Shown: positions 14,860 through 25,012, counted from the first letter of the stretch. The stretch: DNA of 36,921 nt from Methylotenera sp. (GCA_030682715.1 JAUXNQ010000047.1:1-36921); one strand, 5' to 3'. Notes: generated by a model from the letters alone, not told the origin. A program made the numbers and translations.

Positions 14860-16188
14860 TTGAATACACCTAAAAAAGTTTTTATTAAGACCTTCGGCTG
14901 CCAGATGAACGAGTACGACTCATCTCGGATGGCAGACATGCTATCTGCGTCAGATGGCATGGTAGAAACGCTGACTCCTGATGATGCAGATGTGATTTTG
15001 CTGAACACTTGCTCCGTACGTGAAAAAGCAGAAGATAAAGTGTTTAGCCACCTTGGTCGCTTTATTCCGCTTAAAGAGAAAAACCCAAACCTAGTGATTG
15101 GCGTGGGCGGATGTGTGGCCTCACAAGAAGGCGACAATATCATTAAACGTGCACCTTACGTGGATGTCGTATTTGGCCCGCAAACCTTACACCGCCTGCC
15201 AGAGATGATTAAAAACAAGCAAGCAAGCGGCACCTCACAAGTGGACATCAGCTTTCCTGAAATAGAGAAGTTTGATCATTTGCCACCACCGCGTGTCGAA
15301 GGCGTAAGTGCGTTTTTAAGTATTATGGAAGGCTGTAGCAAATACTGTAGCTTCTGCGTTGTGCCGTACACACGCGGGGAAGAAGTCTCTCGCCCATTTG
15401 CAGATATTTTGACCGAAGCTATACAACTAGCGGAACAAGGCGTAAAAGAAATTACGTTGCTAGGGCAAAACGTCAATGCTTATCGCACAGTATATGATGG
15501 TGTAGATGCTGACTTGGCTATGCTGATTGAAACCATTGCAGAAATCCCGCAAATTGAGCGCATTCGTTTTACTACCAGCCACCCTAATGAAATGAATGAG
15601 CGTTTGATTAACTGTTTTGCCACTGTGCCAAAACTTGCAGCGCAATTACATTTACCTGTACAGGCTGGCAGTGACCGCATTCTGATGGCGATGAAACGCA
15701 ATTACACCGCATTGCAATTCAAATCGATTATCCGCAAACTAAAAACAGCCAACCCTAACTTAACCTTCACGTCCGACTTTATCATTGGCTTTCCAGGTGA
15801 ATCAGAAGCTGACTTCGAGGCGACAGTAAAACTAATGCAGGATGTAGGGTTTGATGCAAGCTTTAGCTTTTTGTACAGCCCTCGCCCTGGTACGCCAGCT
15901 GCATTCTTAAAAGACGACACCACACAAGAAGCAAAACTGACGCGTTTAGATAAACTACAAGCAATTAACGAAGCGCAAGCTAAAGCAATTTCTGAAGCAA
16001 TGCTAGGCACAACGCAACGCGTACTGATTGAAGGTGCATCATGGAAAGATGCTAGTTTGCTGGCTGGTAAAACTGACAATAACCGAGTGGTCGATATCGC
16101 AGGTGATGCAAACTTGATTCATCAGTTTGTGAATGTGAAAATTACCGACGTTTCTAACCCAAGACGCTTAATTGGCGAGATCGTATAA
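14860..16188 (+). CDS. miaB: tRNA-2-methylthio-N6-isopentenyladenosine synthase MiaB
   Basis: A 442-residue radical-SAM enzyme that adds a methylthio group to i6A37 in tRNAs reading UNN codons. The N-terminal MTTase domain has the cluster cysteines in [23 protein letters not shown] and [11 protein letters not shown]; the radical-SAM motif is CSKYCSFC near residue 157; [12 protein letters not shown] and a C-terminal TRAM domain follow. The start is TTG at 14860, which gives the usual MiaB N-terminus; no ribosome-binding site is visible and a TAAAAT box at 14827-14832 implies a short leader. It heads the classic miaB-ybeZ-ybeY-ybeX group. Confidence 0.97.
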   Translation: MNTPKKVFIKTFGCQMNEYDSSRMADMLSASDGMVETLTPDDADVILLNTCSVREKAEDKVFSHLGRFIPLKEKNPNLVIGVGGCVASQEGDNIIKRAPYVDVVFGPQTLHRLPEMIKNKQASGTSQVDISFPEIEKFDHLPPPRVEGVSAFLSIMEGCSKYCSFCVVPYTRGEEVSRPFADILTEAIQLAEQGVKEITLLGQNVNAYRTVYDGVDADLAMLIETIAEIPQIERIRFTTSHPNEMNERLINCFATVPKLAAQLHLPVQAGSDRILMAMKRNYTALQFKSIIRKLKTANPNLTFTSDFIIGFPGESEADFEATVKLMQDVGFDASFSFLYSPRPGTPAAFLKDDTTQEAKLTRLDKLQAINEAQAKAISEAMLGTTQRVLIEGASWKDASLLAGKTDNNRVVDIAGDANLIHQFVNVKITDVSNPRRLIGEIV

Positions 16189-16190
16189 CC

Positions 16191-17138
16191 ATGGAAATTA
16201 CCTTAACCCCTGAAGATAATGCTCGTCTTGCCAACCTATGTGGGCCGCTGGATGAAAATATTAAGCAAATTGAAACCGCACTTGAGGTGAATGTTAATCG
16301 CCGTGGCAGCACGTTTAGCCTCAGTGGCAAACTTGATAACGTACGCCTTGCCGCCCAGCTGATTGAAACCTTTTACAGCCGCGCAAAAAAACCGATTGAG
16401 CTAGAAGATATTCAACTAGGTTTAGTGGAAATAGCCAAACTCAAACCTGAAGACGTTGCCACGACGGCTATGCCAGTGCTCATGACGAGACGGGGCGATT
16501 TACATGGCCGCACACCACGCCAAGTAGCGTATCTACAACAAATACAAGACCATGACATTACGTTTGGCATTGGCCCAGCAGGTACAGGTAAAACTTATCT
16601 AGCTGTTGCCTGTGCTGTAGACGCAATGACTCGCGACCGCGTTAAACGCATAGTATTAGTGCGCCCAGCGGTTGAAGCTGGTGAACGCTTAGGCTTTTTA
16701 CCTGGCGATTTAAACCAAAAAGTAGACCCTTATCTACGCCCTCTATACGATGCGCTATATGACTTAGCGGGTTATGATACCGTGAACAAAATGTTTGAGC
16801 GCGGTGCGATTGAAGTGGCACCATTGGCTTATATGCGTGGACGCACATTGAATCAAAGCTTTATTATTTTGGATGAAGCGCAAAATACAACGCCAGAACA
16901 GATGAAAATGTTCTTAACTCGCATAGGCTTTGGTACTAAAGCAGTGATTACTGGTGATGTGACACAAATCGACTTGCAGCGACATCAGAAAAGCGGCTTA
17001 GTAGAAGCACAGAAAGTACTAAAAGATATCAAAGGGATTGCAATGACGCACTTCTTGTCTGGTGATGTTGTTCGCCACCCGCTGGTACAAAAAATCGTTA
17101 ATGCTTATGAAGAGTACGAGTCTCAACGCAAAGAGTAA
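16191..17138 (+). CDS. ybeZ: PhoH-family ATPase YbeZ
   Basis: A 315-residue P-loop ATPase of the PhoH/YbeZ family, linked to RNA handling and acting with YbeY. A KH-like N-terminal region precedes the ATPase domain: Walker A GPAGTGKTYLAVACA near 125-139, RPAVEAGERLGFLPGDLNQK, Walker B FIILDEAQNTTPEQMK, and TGDVTQIDL. It starts two bases after the miaB stop, so is almost certainly co-transcribed. In most relatives ybeY follows at once; here psiE lies between. Confidence 0.95.
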   Translation: MEITLTPEDNARLANLCGPLDENIKQIETALEVNVNRRGSTFSLSGKLDNVRLAAQLIETFYSRAKKPIELEDIQLGLVEIAKLKPEDVATTAMPVLMTRRGDLHGRTPRQVAYLQQIQDHDITFGIGPAGTGKTYLAVACAVDAMTRDRVKRIVLVRPAVEAGERLGFLPGDLNQKVDPYLRPLYDALYDLAGYDTVNKMFERGAIEVAPLAYMRGRTLNQSFIILDEAQNTTPEQMKMFLTRIGFGTKAVITGDVTQIDLQRHQKSGLVEAQKVLKDIKGIAMTHFLSGDVVRHPLVQKIVNAYEEYESQRKE

Positions 17139-17237
17139 TACGGTAAGATACCTAGAAAATCTGGTGATACTGGGCTAAGATTTGGCAAAGTATAATCAAA
17201 AAACAACATGTAACTACAGCTAACTTTGGGATAAAAA

Positions 17238-17657
17238 ATGACACCTAATAAATATAGCAAAATCATGCAAAAGGGTTTGAGTGCCGTTGAGCAAATAGTT
17301 TTGATTGTGATTGGCATCGCCACAATCTTAGGTGTACTACAAGCAATTGCACATATTTGGGATGCCCGTAGTATCCACGTTGGCGACTTGCTACTGTTAT
17401 TCTTGTATCTTGAAGTAATGTCCATGCTTAGCCATTACCTAACCGCAGGCAAACTGCCAGTGAGATATCCGCTATATATTGGCATTATCGCGTTGGCTCG
17501 ATTCTTGGTACTAGATATTAAAGAGCTCGACGCAATGACGATGTTCGCGCTTTCAAGCTCAATATTATTGATTGCATTGGCTATTTTAGTGGTGCGTTAT
17601 GGACATGTGAAGTTTCCGTACACCGATGGCACAGATTTACAATCGAAGAATGATTAA
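17238..17657 (+). CDS. psiE: PsiE-family membrane protein
   Basis: A 139-residue protein with four predicted membrane helices (about 19-38, 53-71, 78-95 and 106-125), matching PsiE, a protein first seen as phosphate-starvation induced in E. coli and of unknown biochemical function. Family-typical parts include VEQIVLIVIGIATILGV, LLLLFLYLEVMSMLSHY and a cytoplasmic KLPVRYPLYIGIIALARFLVLD. The gene sits inside the otherwise standard ybeZ-ybeY group and ends 8 bp before ybeY, so it is probably in the same operon. The 99 bp before it may hold a separate promoter. Confidence 0.88.
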   Translation: MTPNKYSKIMQKGLSAVEQIVLIVIGIATILGVLQAIAHIWDARSIHVGDLLLLFLYLEVMSMLSHYLTAGKLPVRYPLYIGIIALARFLVLDIKELDAMTMFALSSSILLIALAILVVRYGHVKFPYTDGTDLQSKND

Positions 17658-17665
17658 ACACTCAT

Positions 17666-18115
17666 ATGCCTAAATTAGCCGCCACCATTCAATATGCAAG
17701 CGAGGCTAGCAATCTGCCATCTGCTAGCCAATTTCGCAAGTGGGCAAAAGCTGCACTCAGAGTAGATACCGAAGTTACAATCCGCATTGTGGATGCTGAA
17801 GAAGGCAAGCTGCTCAACAACACCTATCGTGGCAAAGATTACGCTACCAATGTGCTGACATTTCCCCTCACCGAAGACCCTCATTTGATGGGTGACATCA
17901 TCATTTGCGCGCCAGTAGTTGAGGCTGAAGCCAACGCACAACAGAAAAGTCTTGATGCCCATTATGCGCATTTAACGGTGCATGGTATTCTGCATTTACA
18001 TGGTTATGACCATGAAACAGACGCTCAAGCCGAGCTGATGGAAGGCTTAGAGACTGCAATTGTCACGAAATTAGGGTATGCTTCACCCTATCTCATTACA
18101 CAGGACGCCAACTAA
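17666..18115 (+). CDS. ybeY: Endoribonuclease/rRNA maturation factor YbeY
   Basis: A 149-residue metalloprotein needed for 16S rRNA 3'-end maturation and ribosome quality control. The zinc-binding signature HGILHLHGYDHETD (about 110-123) has the three histidines of the HxxxxHxxxxxH motif, and YRGKDYATNVLTFPL near 52-66 is also characteristic. It ends in a TAATG overlap with the next gene. Confidence 0.95.
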   Translation: MPKLAATIQYASEASNLPSASQFRKWAKAALRVDTEVTIRIVDAEEGKLLNNTYRGKDYATNVLTFPLTEDPHLMGDIIICAPVVEAEANAQQKSLDAHYAHLTVHGILHLHGYDHETDAQAELMEGLETAIVTKLGYASPYLITQDAN

Positions 18116-18960
18116 TGGCAACCGACTCGGAAAAACCTAGTTTATTAGAACGTTTAAGTCATTTCTTATTGCGGGAACCTGAAGACCGCGAACAGCTTGT
18201 AGAGTTACTACACAGCGCATATGAAAACAGCTTAATGGACGCAGACTCTCTCGCCATGATTGAGGGTGTGTTGCAAGTAAGTGAAATGCAAGTGCGCGAC
18301 ATCATGATCCCGCGCTCACAAATGGATGTCATCGACATCACCGACCCTCCTGAAGTATTTATTCCTAATGTCATTGAAACTGCCCACTCACGCTTTCCTG
18401 TGATAGAGGGCAATAAAAACGATGTGATCGGCATTTTGCTTGCAAAAGACTTACTACGTTACTACGCAGGTGATGACTTTGAGGTACGTGACATGTTGCG
18501 CCCAGCGGTATTTATCCCTGAAGCTAAACGCTTAAACGTACTGTTAAAAGAGTTTCGTAGTAGCCGCAACCATATTGCGATAGTTGTAGATGAATACGGT
18601 GGTGTAGCAGGCATGGTGACGATTGAAGATGTACTTGAGCAAATTGTTGGCGACATTGAAGACGAGTACGACTACGATGAAGATGAAGACAATATTATTC
18701 AAAATGCAGATGGCCAGTTCCGTGTTAAAGCGCTCACAGAAATAGCAGACTTTAATGAGGTTGTTGGTACAACATTTAGTGACGAAGAGTTTTCAACGAT
18801 TGGCGGTTTAGTCGTCAGTAAATTTGGTCACCTACCAAAACGCAATGAAGAAGTCAGCTTTAACGGCATTCACGTAAAAATACTACGTGCAGATAGTCGC
18901 CGCCTGCATAGCATTTTGGTATCAGCCATAACAGAACCTACCAGTCCGATTGCCGCATAA
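18115..18960 (+). CDS. ybeX: CorC/YbeX-type CBS-domain protein
   Basis: A 281-residue cytoplasmic CorC/YbeX homologue, related to magnesium/cobalt efflux and ribosome function. It has an N-terminal ENSLMDADSLAMIEGVLQVSEMQVRDIMIPRSQMDVID entry into a tandem CBS pair (about 58-180, including HSRFPVIEGNKNDVIGILLAKDLLRY and AIVVDEYGGVAGMVTIEDVLEQIVGDIEDEYD), then a transporter-associated CorC_HlyC domain (about 200-275). It lacks the membrane domain of HlyC/TlyC relatives. The ATG shares a base with the ybeY stop. Here lnt is not directly next but follows about 1.2 kb later. Confidence 0.93.
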   Translation: MATDSEKPSLLERLSHFLLREPEDREQLVELLHSAYENSLMDADSLAMIEGVLQVSEMQVRDIMIPRSQMDVIDITDPPEVFIPNVIETAHSRFPVIEGNKNDVIGILLAKDLLRYYAGDDFEVRDMLRPAVFIPEAKRLNVLLKEFRSSRNHIAIVVDEYGGVAGMVTIEDVLEQIVGDIEDEYDYDEDEDNIIQNADGQFRVKALTEIADFNEVVGTTFSDEEFSTIGGLVVSKFGHLPKRNEEVSFNGIHVKILRADSRRLHSILVSAITEPTSPIAA

Positions 18961-19089
18961 CCAATACCAAGTTTAATTCAAAATATTCCATCTAAGATTA
19001 ATCACATAGGGAACTAAGTGTTTAGATTTATTTCATAGCTGTATGTTGTGATGAATTTAACCCCTAGCCGAATTTTACTGGAGCTTTTT

Positions 19090-19476
19090 ATGAAATACTT
19101 AGTGTTTGCTTGGCTTTTTATAGCGCAGTCGTTCTTAATACAAACAGCAGTGGCAGAAGAGTTTGTCAATGGCAAAACCACAATCCCAACCATGGAACAG
19201 GACTTTGTAAAGTCAATTAACCAATTTACTAAAGCGCAAATTATTGAACAATTTGGTGAGCCAGCAAAGGCCGATGACGTAAAAGTGAAAGGCTCTGGCA
19301 AAATTGTGGCTTCTATTTGGTTATATCATTTTATTAATACTGCGGCAGATGGTTCGTATTATGAAACAACTGAGTTAGACTTTATTGATGATAAAGTCGT
19401 GATGGTTGCCTTTCTAAATAATGATGGCAGCGAAGGTCCTGAAGCAAGCCAGCAATATGAGGTACCTTTGAAATAG
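19090..19476 (+). CDS. Exported protein of unknown function
   Basis: From the ATG at 19090, preceded by GGAG about 7 nt upstream, the product is 128 residues with a signal peptide MKYLVFAWLFIAQSFLIQTAVAEE (cleavage likely after AVA). The mature part contains ITKAQIIEQFGEPAKAD-like FTKAQIIEQFGEPAKADDVKVKGSGKIVASIWLYHF and a C-terminal beta-rich segment. The 'IIEQFGEPA' segment recalls the start of BamE/SmpA-like small periplasmic folds, but this is only a resemblance. It interrupts the ybeX-lnt neighbourhood and is followed by a strong bidirectional terminator. I do not recognise a family. Confidence 0.75.
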   Translation: MKYLVFAWLFIAQSFLIQTAVAEEFVNGKTTIPTMEQDFVKSINQFTKAQIIEQFGEPAKADDVKVKGSGKIVASIWLYHFINTAADGSYYETTELDFIDDKVVMVAFLNNDGSEGPEASQQYEVPLK

Positions 19477-19485
19477 TTGGCCTTT

Positions 19486-19527
19486 ATCAAACAAAGAAGC
19501 GCCACGAATGGCGCCTCTTTGTTTGAT
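19486..19527. terminator. Bidirectional terminator between convergent genes
   Basis: Two 19-base arms (19486-19504 and 19509-19527) pair with one mismatch around a CGAA tetraloop, with A- and T-rich outer parts. It lies between the exported-protein gene and mscL, which converge. Confidence 0.88.
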
Positions 19528-19547
19528 TGTTCAATCAGTTCAAATAT

Positions 19548-19970
19548 CTACTTTTTCAACGCATCACGAATTTCACGCAACAAAATAATATCTTCAGCAG
19601 TTGGTGTAGGGGGAGGTGCTGGCTCTGCTCTTTTCATGCGGTTCATCTGCTTAACTAGCATAAAAATTACAAATGCTAAGATAACAAAATTAATCACTAT
19701 CGTTAAAAAATTACCATAAGCAAGCATTGGTACGCCTGCTTGTTTAAGTGCTGCATAATTACCAGTGTTGCCTTCTGGTACTGCCGCCAATGCGATAAAC
19801 ATATTACTAAAATCTACATTACCCACTATTTTTCCAATAAGCGGCATAATGACATCGCCCACTAAAGAATCAACAATCTTTCCAAATGCAGCGCCGATGA
19901 TGACACCTACTGCCAAATCCATGACATTGCCTTTTAAGGCAAATTGTTTAAATTCCGACGCAATACTCAT
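19548..19970 (-). CDS. mscL: Large-conductance mechanosensitive channel MscL
   Basis: A 140-residue inner-membrane channel that opens under membrane tension to relieve osmotic shock. The hallmark N-terminus [40 protein letters not shown] (amphipathic helix and first membrane helix), a periplasmic loop, a second helix [23 protein letters not shown] and a charged C-terminal bundle ending [15 protein letters not shown] are all present. ATG 19970 is used because GGAG lies 6 nt upstream; a longer frame from 19982 would include that site. Confidence 0.96.
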   Translation of the reverse strand: MSIASEFKQFALKGNVMDLAVGVIIGAAFGKIVDSLVGDVIMPLIGKIVGNVDFSNMFIALAAVPEGNTGNYAALKQAGVPMLAYGNFLTIVINFVILAFVIFMLVKQMNRMKRAEPAPPPTPTAEDIILLREIRDALKK

Positions 19971-20141
19971 GCATTTCTCCATGTCATAAAGTTAATAAAT
20001 TCATGCCCCATGTTTAAATGAGTATGATTAGTTTAAAGATTTTCACTAGTCAAAGAGTTTCTCTAGCCAAATAAATATATGTCGTATCTAGCCAACATGT
20101 CAATATCAGCAACTTTATTAAACACCACTTAAAGTTAATTT

Positions 20142-20171
20142 TTGATATCTAAGGCTGTAACAAGCTACAAT
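20142..20171 (+). promoter_or_regulatory. Promoter of lnt, predicted leaderless transcript
   Basis: TTGATA (20142-20147), an 18-bp spacer and TACAAT (20166-20171). Transcription would start at about 20178, on or next to the ATG at 20179, and no ribosome-binding site exists. Predicted from consensus match only. Confidence 0.55.
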
Positions 20172-20178
20172 TCGCAAC

Positions 20179-21690
20179 ATGCGATTACCTATAGCTAACC
20201 CTTTATTAAAAACAGTTGCACTCCTAACCTTAGGCGCTTTTGGCGTACTAGGCTTTGCACCTTTTTACTTTTACCCAGCTAGCATCCTGTCTCTGATTGG
20301 TGTTATTTACTTCATTGTATTAAGCGACTCACCTAAATCTGCCGCGATTGCAGGTTTTACTTATGGCTTAGGTTTATTTGGTCTTGGTATTTATTGGATT
20401 TATATTAGCCTACACACCTATGGCGGCATGCCTAGTGTGATGGCGACGTTCTCAACATTTGTATTAGCTGCTTTTTTGGCTTTATTTCCTGGTATTGTCG
20501 GATTATTAAGCAAACAAATGTGCAAACAACAGCCAGCCTTACTAGTTATTGCTATTCCTGTGTTTTGGGCATTAGCAGATTGGGTACGAAGCTGGATATT
20601 TACGGGATTTCCATGGCTAACAATAGGCTATAGCCAAGTACCAACTAGTCCGCTAGCTGGCTACATGCCCATTATCGGCGTATATGGAGTAACGCTAATC
20701 ACCGCACTTATCGCCAGCATTGTTGGATATTTACTAGCAAATCAACAAAATAGGAAAGCTTGGCAAGGCAAAGCGATGGCTGCTGTTTTATTACTAACCA
20801 TCATAGGTTATTGGTTAAAGCAGATTGAATGGACAACGCCTACAGACAAGCCATTGAGTGTCAGCCTATTGCAAGGCAATATTGAACAAAGCCTAAAATG
20901 GGCGCCAGAAATTGCTGAGCACACCATGCAGCAATACCTTGCCATGGTAGAAAACAGCGATGCAAAATTAATTGTATTGCCTGAAACAGCACTACCCGTG
21001 CTTGCAAGTGAAATTCCTGAAGTTTTAAAAACCAGACTGCTTGCCCACGCGCATAGAAACCAAGGGGATATTCTGGTGGGGATGGTCGAGCGTGAAAATG
21101 GCGAATACTTTAACAGCGTTCTTAGTTACGGTAGCGCGGGCACTTACACTTATCGTAAATCTCACCTTGTACCATTTGGTGAGTTTATTCCGCTTAAAGT
21201 GGCATTTGGCTGGATATATCGAGATTGGCTAAACATGCCATTAAGTGACTTATCGCGCGGAGCAAAATATCAACAGCCGATGCCCGTTGCTGGTGAAAAA
21301 GTAGCGGTCAACATTTGTTACGAAGATGTATTTGGTGAAGAGATCATTCGCCAGTTACCGATGGCATCACTATTAGTTAACGTCAGCAATGACGCATGGT
21401 ACGGTGAATCTTACGCGGCAGACCAACACTTGCAGTTTTCTCAAGCACGCGCACTTGAAACAGGCCGCATGATGCTACGTGCCACCAACACGGGCGCTAC
21501 TGCAATTATCGACCAAAAAGGTTATCTATCAGCAAACGCTCCACATTTTGTGCAAACTTCACTAAACGGATATGCCCAAGGTTACACTGGCACAACCCCT
21601 TATGTTTACTGGGGAAACTGGCTATTTCTGAGCATATGCTTTGGCTTGTTATTGGCCGTATGGAAACGTAACAGAATGTCGTCAAGATAA
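20179..21690 (+). CDS. lnt: Apolipoprotein N-acyltransferase Lnt
   Basis: A 503-residue inner-membrane enzyme that adds the third acyl chain to lipoproteins. Several membrane helices fill residues about 8-220, then a nitrilase-type domain carries the catalytic triad: Glu269 in LPETALP, Lys327 in [12 protein letters not shown] and Cys380 in NICYEDVFG, with the NVSNDAWYG signature close behind. A last helix (about 476-496) closes the protein. It normally sits directly after ybeX; here a small exported protein gene and mscL intervene and it has its own promoter. Confidence 0.96.
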   Translation: MRLPIANPLLKTVALLTLGAFGVLGFAPFYFYPASILSLIGVIYFIVLSDSPKSAAIAGFTYGLGLFGLGIYWIYISLHTYGGMPSVMATFSTFVLAAFLALFPGIVGLLSKQMCKQQPALLVIAIPVFWALADWVRSWIFTGFPWLTIGYSQVPTSPLAGYMPIIGVYGVTLITALIASIVGYLLANQQNRKAWQGKAMAAVLLLTIIGYWLKQIEWTTPTDKPLSVSLLQGNIEQSLKWAPEIAEHTMQQYLAMVENSDAKLIVLPETALPVLASEIPEVLKTRLLAHAHRNQGDILVGMVERENGEYFNSVLSYGSAGTYTYRKSHLVPFGEFIPLKVAFGWIYRDWLNMPLSDLSRGAKYQQPMPVAGEKVAVNICYEDVFGEEIIRQLPMASLLVNVSNDAWYGESYAADQHLQFSQARALETGRMMLRATNTGATAIIDQKGYLSANAPHFVQTSLNGYAQGYTGTTPYVYWGNWLFLSICFGLLLAVWKRNRMSSR

Positions 21691-21754
21691 AACCTATTGC
21701 AAGATTACAAAACAAAGTAAAATTGCACTTTTCGCCAATTTCAACGAACACATC

Positions 21755-22711
21755 ATGGCTTTAACATTTCAAGAGATTATTCTCACCCTGCAAAAATACT
21801 GGAGCGACAAAGGCTGTGCGCTTCTACAATCTTATGACATGGAAGTCGGCGCTGGCACTTCGCACACCGCCACTTTTTTACGCTCATTAGGCCCTGAGCC
21901 ATGGAAAGCTGCTTACGTGCAACCAAGCCGCCGTCCTAAAGATGGTCGTTATGGCGAAAATCCAAACCGCTTACAACACTACTACCAATTTCAAGTCGTG
22001 TTAAAACCAGCACCCGCAGACATTCTGGAGCTTTATTTAGGCTCTTTAGAAGCACTGGGCTTTGACTTAAAACAAAATGACATCCGCTTTGTAGAAGACG
22101 ACTGGGAAAACCCAACGCTGGGCGCATGGGGCTTAGGCTGGGAAGTCTGGTTGAACGGCATGGAAGTCACGCAGTTCACCTATTTCCAACAAGTAGGCGG
22201 CATTGACTGTAAACCAATTACAGGTGAAATCACCTATGGCTTAGAGCGTTTAGCCATGTACCTGCAAGGGGTTGATAATGTATACAACCTGACGTGGACA
22301 GTAGATTCAAATGGTAAAGCCTTAAGTTATGGCGATGTGTACCTACAAAACGAACAAGAGCAAAGTGCTTACAACTTTGAGCACTCCGATGCTGACTTCT
22401 TATTTACCGCATTCAACGCGCATGAAAAACAGGCCAAGCATTTGATGGAAAATCAATTAGCGCTACCAGCTTATGAACAAGTGTTAAAAGCCGCGCATAC
22501 CTTTAACTTGTTAGATGCACGCGGTGCAATTTCTGTCACTGAGCGCGCAGGCTACATTGGCCGAATTCGCAACTTGGCACGCGCGGTTGCTGCAAGCTAC
22601 CTAGATAGCCGTGCTAGACTTGGCTTCCCAATGGCACCGAAAGACTGGGCAGATGAAGTATTAGCAAAACTTGATAAAGAAAAACAAGAAAAAGATAAGA
22701 AGGCTGCTTAA
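21755..22711 (+). CDS. glyQ: Glycyl-tRNA synthetase alpha subunit
   Basis: A 318-residue catalytic subunit of the alpha2-beta2 bacterial glycyl-tRNA synthetase. [78 protein letters not shown] in outline, plus [34 protein letters not shown], are near-universal GlyQ blocks. The frame is open further upstream, but the ATG at 21755 gives the conserved N-terminus. A TAAAAT box at 21718-21723 may be its -10. A Lys-rich tail ends it, and glyS starts two bases on. Confidence 0.97.
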   Translation: MALTFQEIILTLQKYWSDKGCALLQSYDMEVGAGTSHTATFLRSLGPEPWKAAYVQPSRRPKDGRYGENPNRLQHYYQFQVVLKPAPADILELYLGSLEALGFDLKQNDIRFVEDDWENPTLGAWGLGWEVWLNGMEVTQFTYFQQVGGIDCKPITGEITYGLERLAMYLQGVDNVYNLTWTVDSNGKALSYGDVYLQNEQEQSAYNFEHSDADFLFTAFNAHEKQAKHLMENQLALPAYEQVLKAAHTFNLLDARGAISVTERAGYIGRIRNLARAVAASYLDSRARLGFPMAPKDWADEVLAKLDKEKQEKDKKAA

Positions 22712-22713
22712 TC

Positions 22714-24825
22714 ATGTCACAACAAAACTTACTTGTAGAATTATTTGTAGAAGAATTGCCACCAAAGGCGCTTAAAAAACTGGGTGAATCATTCAGTAGC
22801 ACTTTATTTGAAACATTGAAATTACAGGGCTTATCTACGGATAACTCCGTTGTTACTTCTTTTGCAACACCACGCCGTTTGGCAGCGCATATTACCGCCA
22901 TTGAAGCGCAAGCCAAAGATAAACAAATCTCGCAAAAGCTTATGCCAGTGAGCGTAGGTTTAGATGCAAACGGTAATGCCACGCCAGCCCTGATTAAACG
23001 TTTAAACGGTATGGGCCTAGACGAAACCACAGTTTCACAACTGACCAAACAAATGGATGGTAAGAACGAAGCCTTGTTTTTAGAAGTGACGCAAAAAGGT
23101 GCTGTACTGAATGATGGCTTACAAAAAGCGATTGAAGAAGCCATACAGAAGCTGCCGATTCCTAAAGTCATGACCTATCAACTGGCGGATGGCTGGAGTA
23201 GCGTTAACTTTGTGCGCCCAGCACATGGCTTAATCGCACTACATGGCAGCGACGTCGTCGCCACTAGCGTACTAGGCCTAAATGCTAACAACCAAACACA
23301 AGGCCACCGCTTTGAAGCTAAATTAGCTAATGTTGTGATTAAAAATGCAGATAGCTACGCCGAGCAACTTAAAACAGAAGGCGCAGTGATTGCCAGCTTT
23401 GCTGAACGTCGCGCTGAGATTGTGCAACAACTCACGACAGCGGCCGCTAAAGAAGGTCTAAAACCAATTGACGATGATGCGCTGCTTGATGAAGTAACTG
23501 CATTGGTAGAGCGCCCAAATGTGCTACTTGGTCAGTTTGAAGAAATCTATTTAGAAGTACCGCAAGAGTGTTTAATTCTTACCATGAAGGCGAATCAAAA
23601 GTACTTCCCATTGTTAGACAGCAATAACAAATTAACCAACAAGTTCTTAATTGTTTCTAACATTTGTCCAGCTGACCCAAGCGCAGTGATTGGTGGTAAC
23701 GAGCGCGTAGTACGTCCACGCTTAGCCGATGCCAAGTTCTTCTTTGACCAAGATCGTAAAAAGACGTTGGAATCACGCATCGCCAGCTTAGAAAAAGTGG
23801 TTTACCACAACAAGCTTGGCTCACAAGGTCAGCGTACAGAGCGCGTAGCTGCGATTGCCATTGCCATTGGCAAACAACTGGGTGGTGCTGATTTAGCAGC
23901 AAAAGCAGGCCTAGCCGCACAATTGGCAAAAACTGACTTAATTACCGATATGGTAGGCGAGTTCCCTGAACTGCAAGGCATTATGGGGCGCTACTACGCA
24001 CAACATGAAGACTTAGATGACGAAGTTGCTTTTGCAATTGAAGACCATTACAAACCGCGCTTTGCTGGCGATGATTTACCACGCAATCAAGTTGGCATCA
24101 CAGTAGCACTGGCAGATAAACTTGAGACGTTAGTGGGTTTATTTAGCATTGGCGAAAAACCGACTGGTGATAAAGACCCGTTCGCATTGCGCAGGCAAGC
24201 ACTGGGTATCATCCGCATGCTGATTGAAGGCAAACTATCATTAGCCTTTGAGCCACTAATTCAAAATGTACTTTCAGCATTTGAGCATGATGCAGCCAAT
24301 ACCGCAGCAACTGTACAAGCCATCAAAGAGTTTTGTTTTGACCGCTTAAGCGTTAATTTGCGTGAAAATGGCGCTACAGCTCAAGAAGTAGACGCAGTAC
24401 TTTCACTCGACCCTGCCCTGCTCAGTGGAATTCCGCAACGTCTTACTGCCGTACGCACGTTCGCTAAGCTTGCCGAAGCCCCTGCATTAGCGGCAGCCAA
24501 CAAGCGCGTCAGCAATATACTGAAAAAAGTTGAAGGTGAGATTCAAGCGCAAGTAAACGTGAGTTTGTTACAAGAACCCGCTGAAATTGCATTGAATAAC
24601 GCACTGCTATCAGTAAAACCTGAAGCAGACAAACAGTTTGAAACTGGCGACTACACCAACTCATTAAAAGCACTGGCGGCATTAAAAGCGCCTGTGGATG
24701 ACTTCTTTGATAACGTCATGGTGAATGCAGAAGATGCGGCACTTAAGGCAAACCGCTTAGGTTTATTAGCCACATTGCATCAAACCATGAACCGCGTTGC
24801 AGACTTATCTAAACTGGCTAGTTAA
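22714..24825 (+). CDS. glyS: Glycyl-tRNA synthetase beta subunit
   Basis: The 703-residue partner of GlyQ, needed for tRNA binding. Landmarks are LLVELFVEELPPKALKKLGESF at the start, TPRRLAAHI, VERPNVLLGQFEEIYLEVPQECLILTMKANQKYFPL, LGSQGQRTERV, MVGEFPELQGIMGRYYA and ALADKLETLVGLFSIGEKPTGDKDPFALRRQALGIIR, followed by the C-terminal anticodon-binding-like domain. The HD-type region is complete. Length is normal and it is co-transcribed with glyQ. Confidence 0.97.
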   Translation: MSQQNLLVELFVEELPPKALKKLGESFSSTLFETLKLQGLSTDNSVVTSFATPRRLAAHITAIEAQAKDKQISQKLMPVSVGLDANGNATPALIKRLNGMGLDETTVSQLTKQMDGKNEALFLEVTQKGAVLNDGLQKAIEEAIQKLPIPKVMTYQLADGWSSVNFVRPAHGLIALHGSDVVATSVLGLNANNQTQGHRFEAKLANVVIKNADSYAEQLKTEGAVIASFAERRAEIVQQLTTAAAKEGLKPIDDDALLDEVTALVERPNVLLGQFEEIYLEVPQECLILTMKANQKYFPLLDSNNKLTNKFLIVSNICPADPSAVIGGNERVVRPRLADAKFFFDQDRKKTLESRIASLEKVVYHNKLGSQGQRTERVAAIAIAIGKQLGGADLAAKAGLAAQLAKTDLITDMVGEFPELQGIMGRYYAQHEDLDDEVAFAIEDHYKPRFAGDDLPRNQVGITVALADKLETLVGLFSIGEKPTGDKDPFALRRQALGIIRMLIEGKLSLAFEPLIQNVLSAFEHDAANTAATVQAIKEFCFDRLSVNLRENGATAQEVDAVLSLDPALLSGIPQRLTAVRTFAKLAEAPALAAANKRVSNILKKVEGEIQAQVNVSLLQEPAEIALNNALLSVKPEADKQFETGDYTNSLKALAALKAPVDDFFDNVMVNAEDAALKANRLGLLATLHQTMNRVADLSKLAS

Positions 24826-24843
24826 TCACTATATTTTCCCAAT

Positions 24844-25012
24844 CGCCATTCCCGCGTAACCGTAAAGGTCATCCCCGTGGAATATATGCGTTAAAATGCA
24901 TTATTCTCACGTGACAGGCGGGAATTCAGTCAAGTGAAGTACAGTAATGATAGTTTACTATTACGATGCTAGATTTTTGAATTACCTAGATTCCCGCCTG
25001 CGCGGGAATGAC
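24844..25012. repeat. REP-like palindromic repeats between glyS and gmhB
   Basis: The gap holds CATTCCCGCG (near 24847), GGCGGGAATTC (near 24917) and, at 24985-25012, a unit with the palindrome ATTCCCGC-CTGC-GCGGGAAT. That 28-bp unit occurs again, exactly but inverted, at 36782-36809. Such ATTCCCGC...GCGGGAAT elements resemble REP/dRS3-type repeats spread in Proteobacteria by RAYT-like enzymes. The promoter or ribosome-binding site of gmhB overlaps the last bases. Confidence 0.8.

Noticed and set aside
21641-21754. Longer N-terminus of glyQ
   Set aside because: The extension overlaps the end of lnt and gives a non-homologous leader; the conserved protein begins at 21755.
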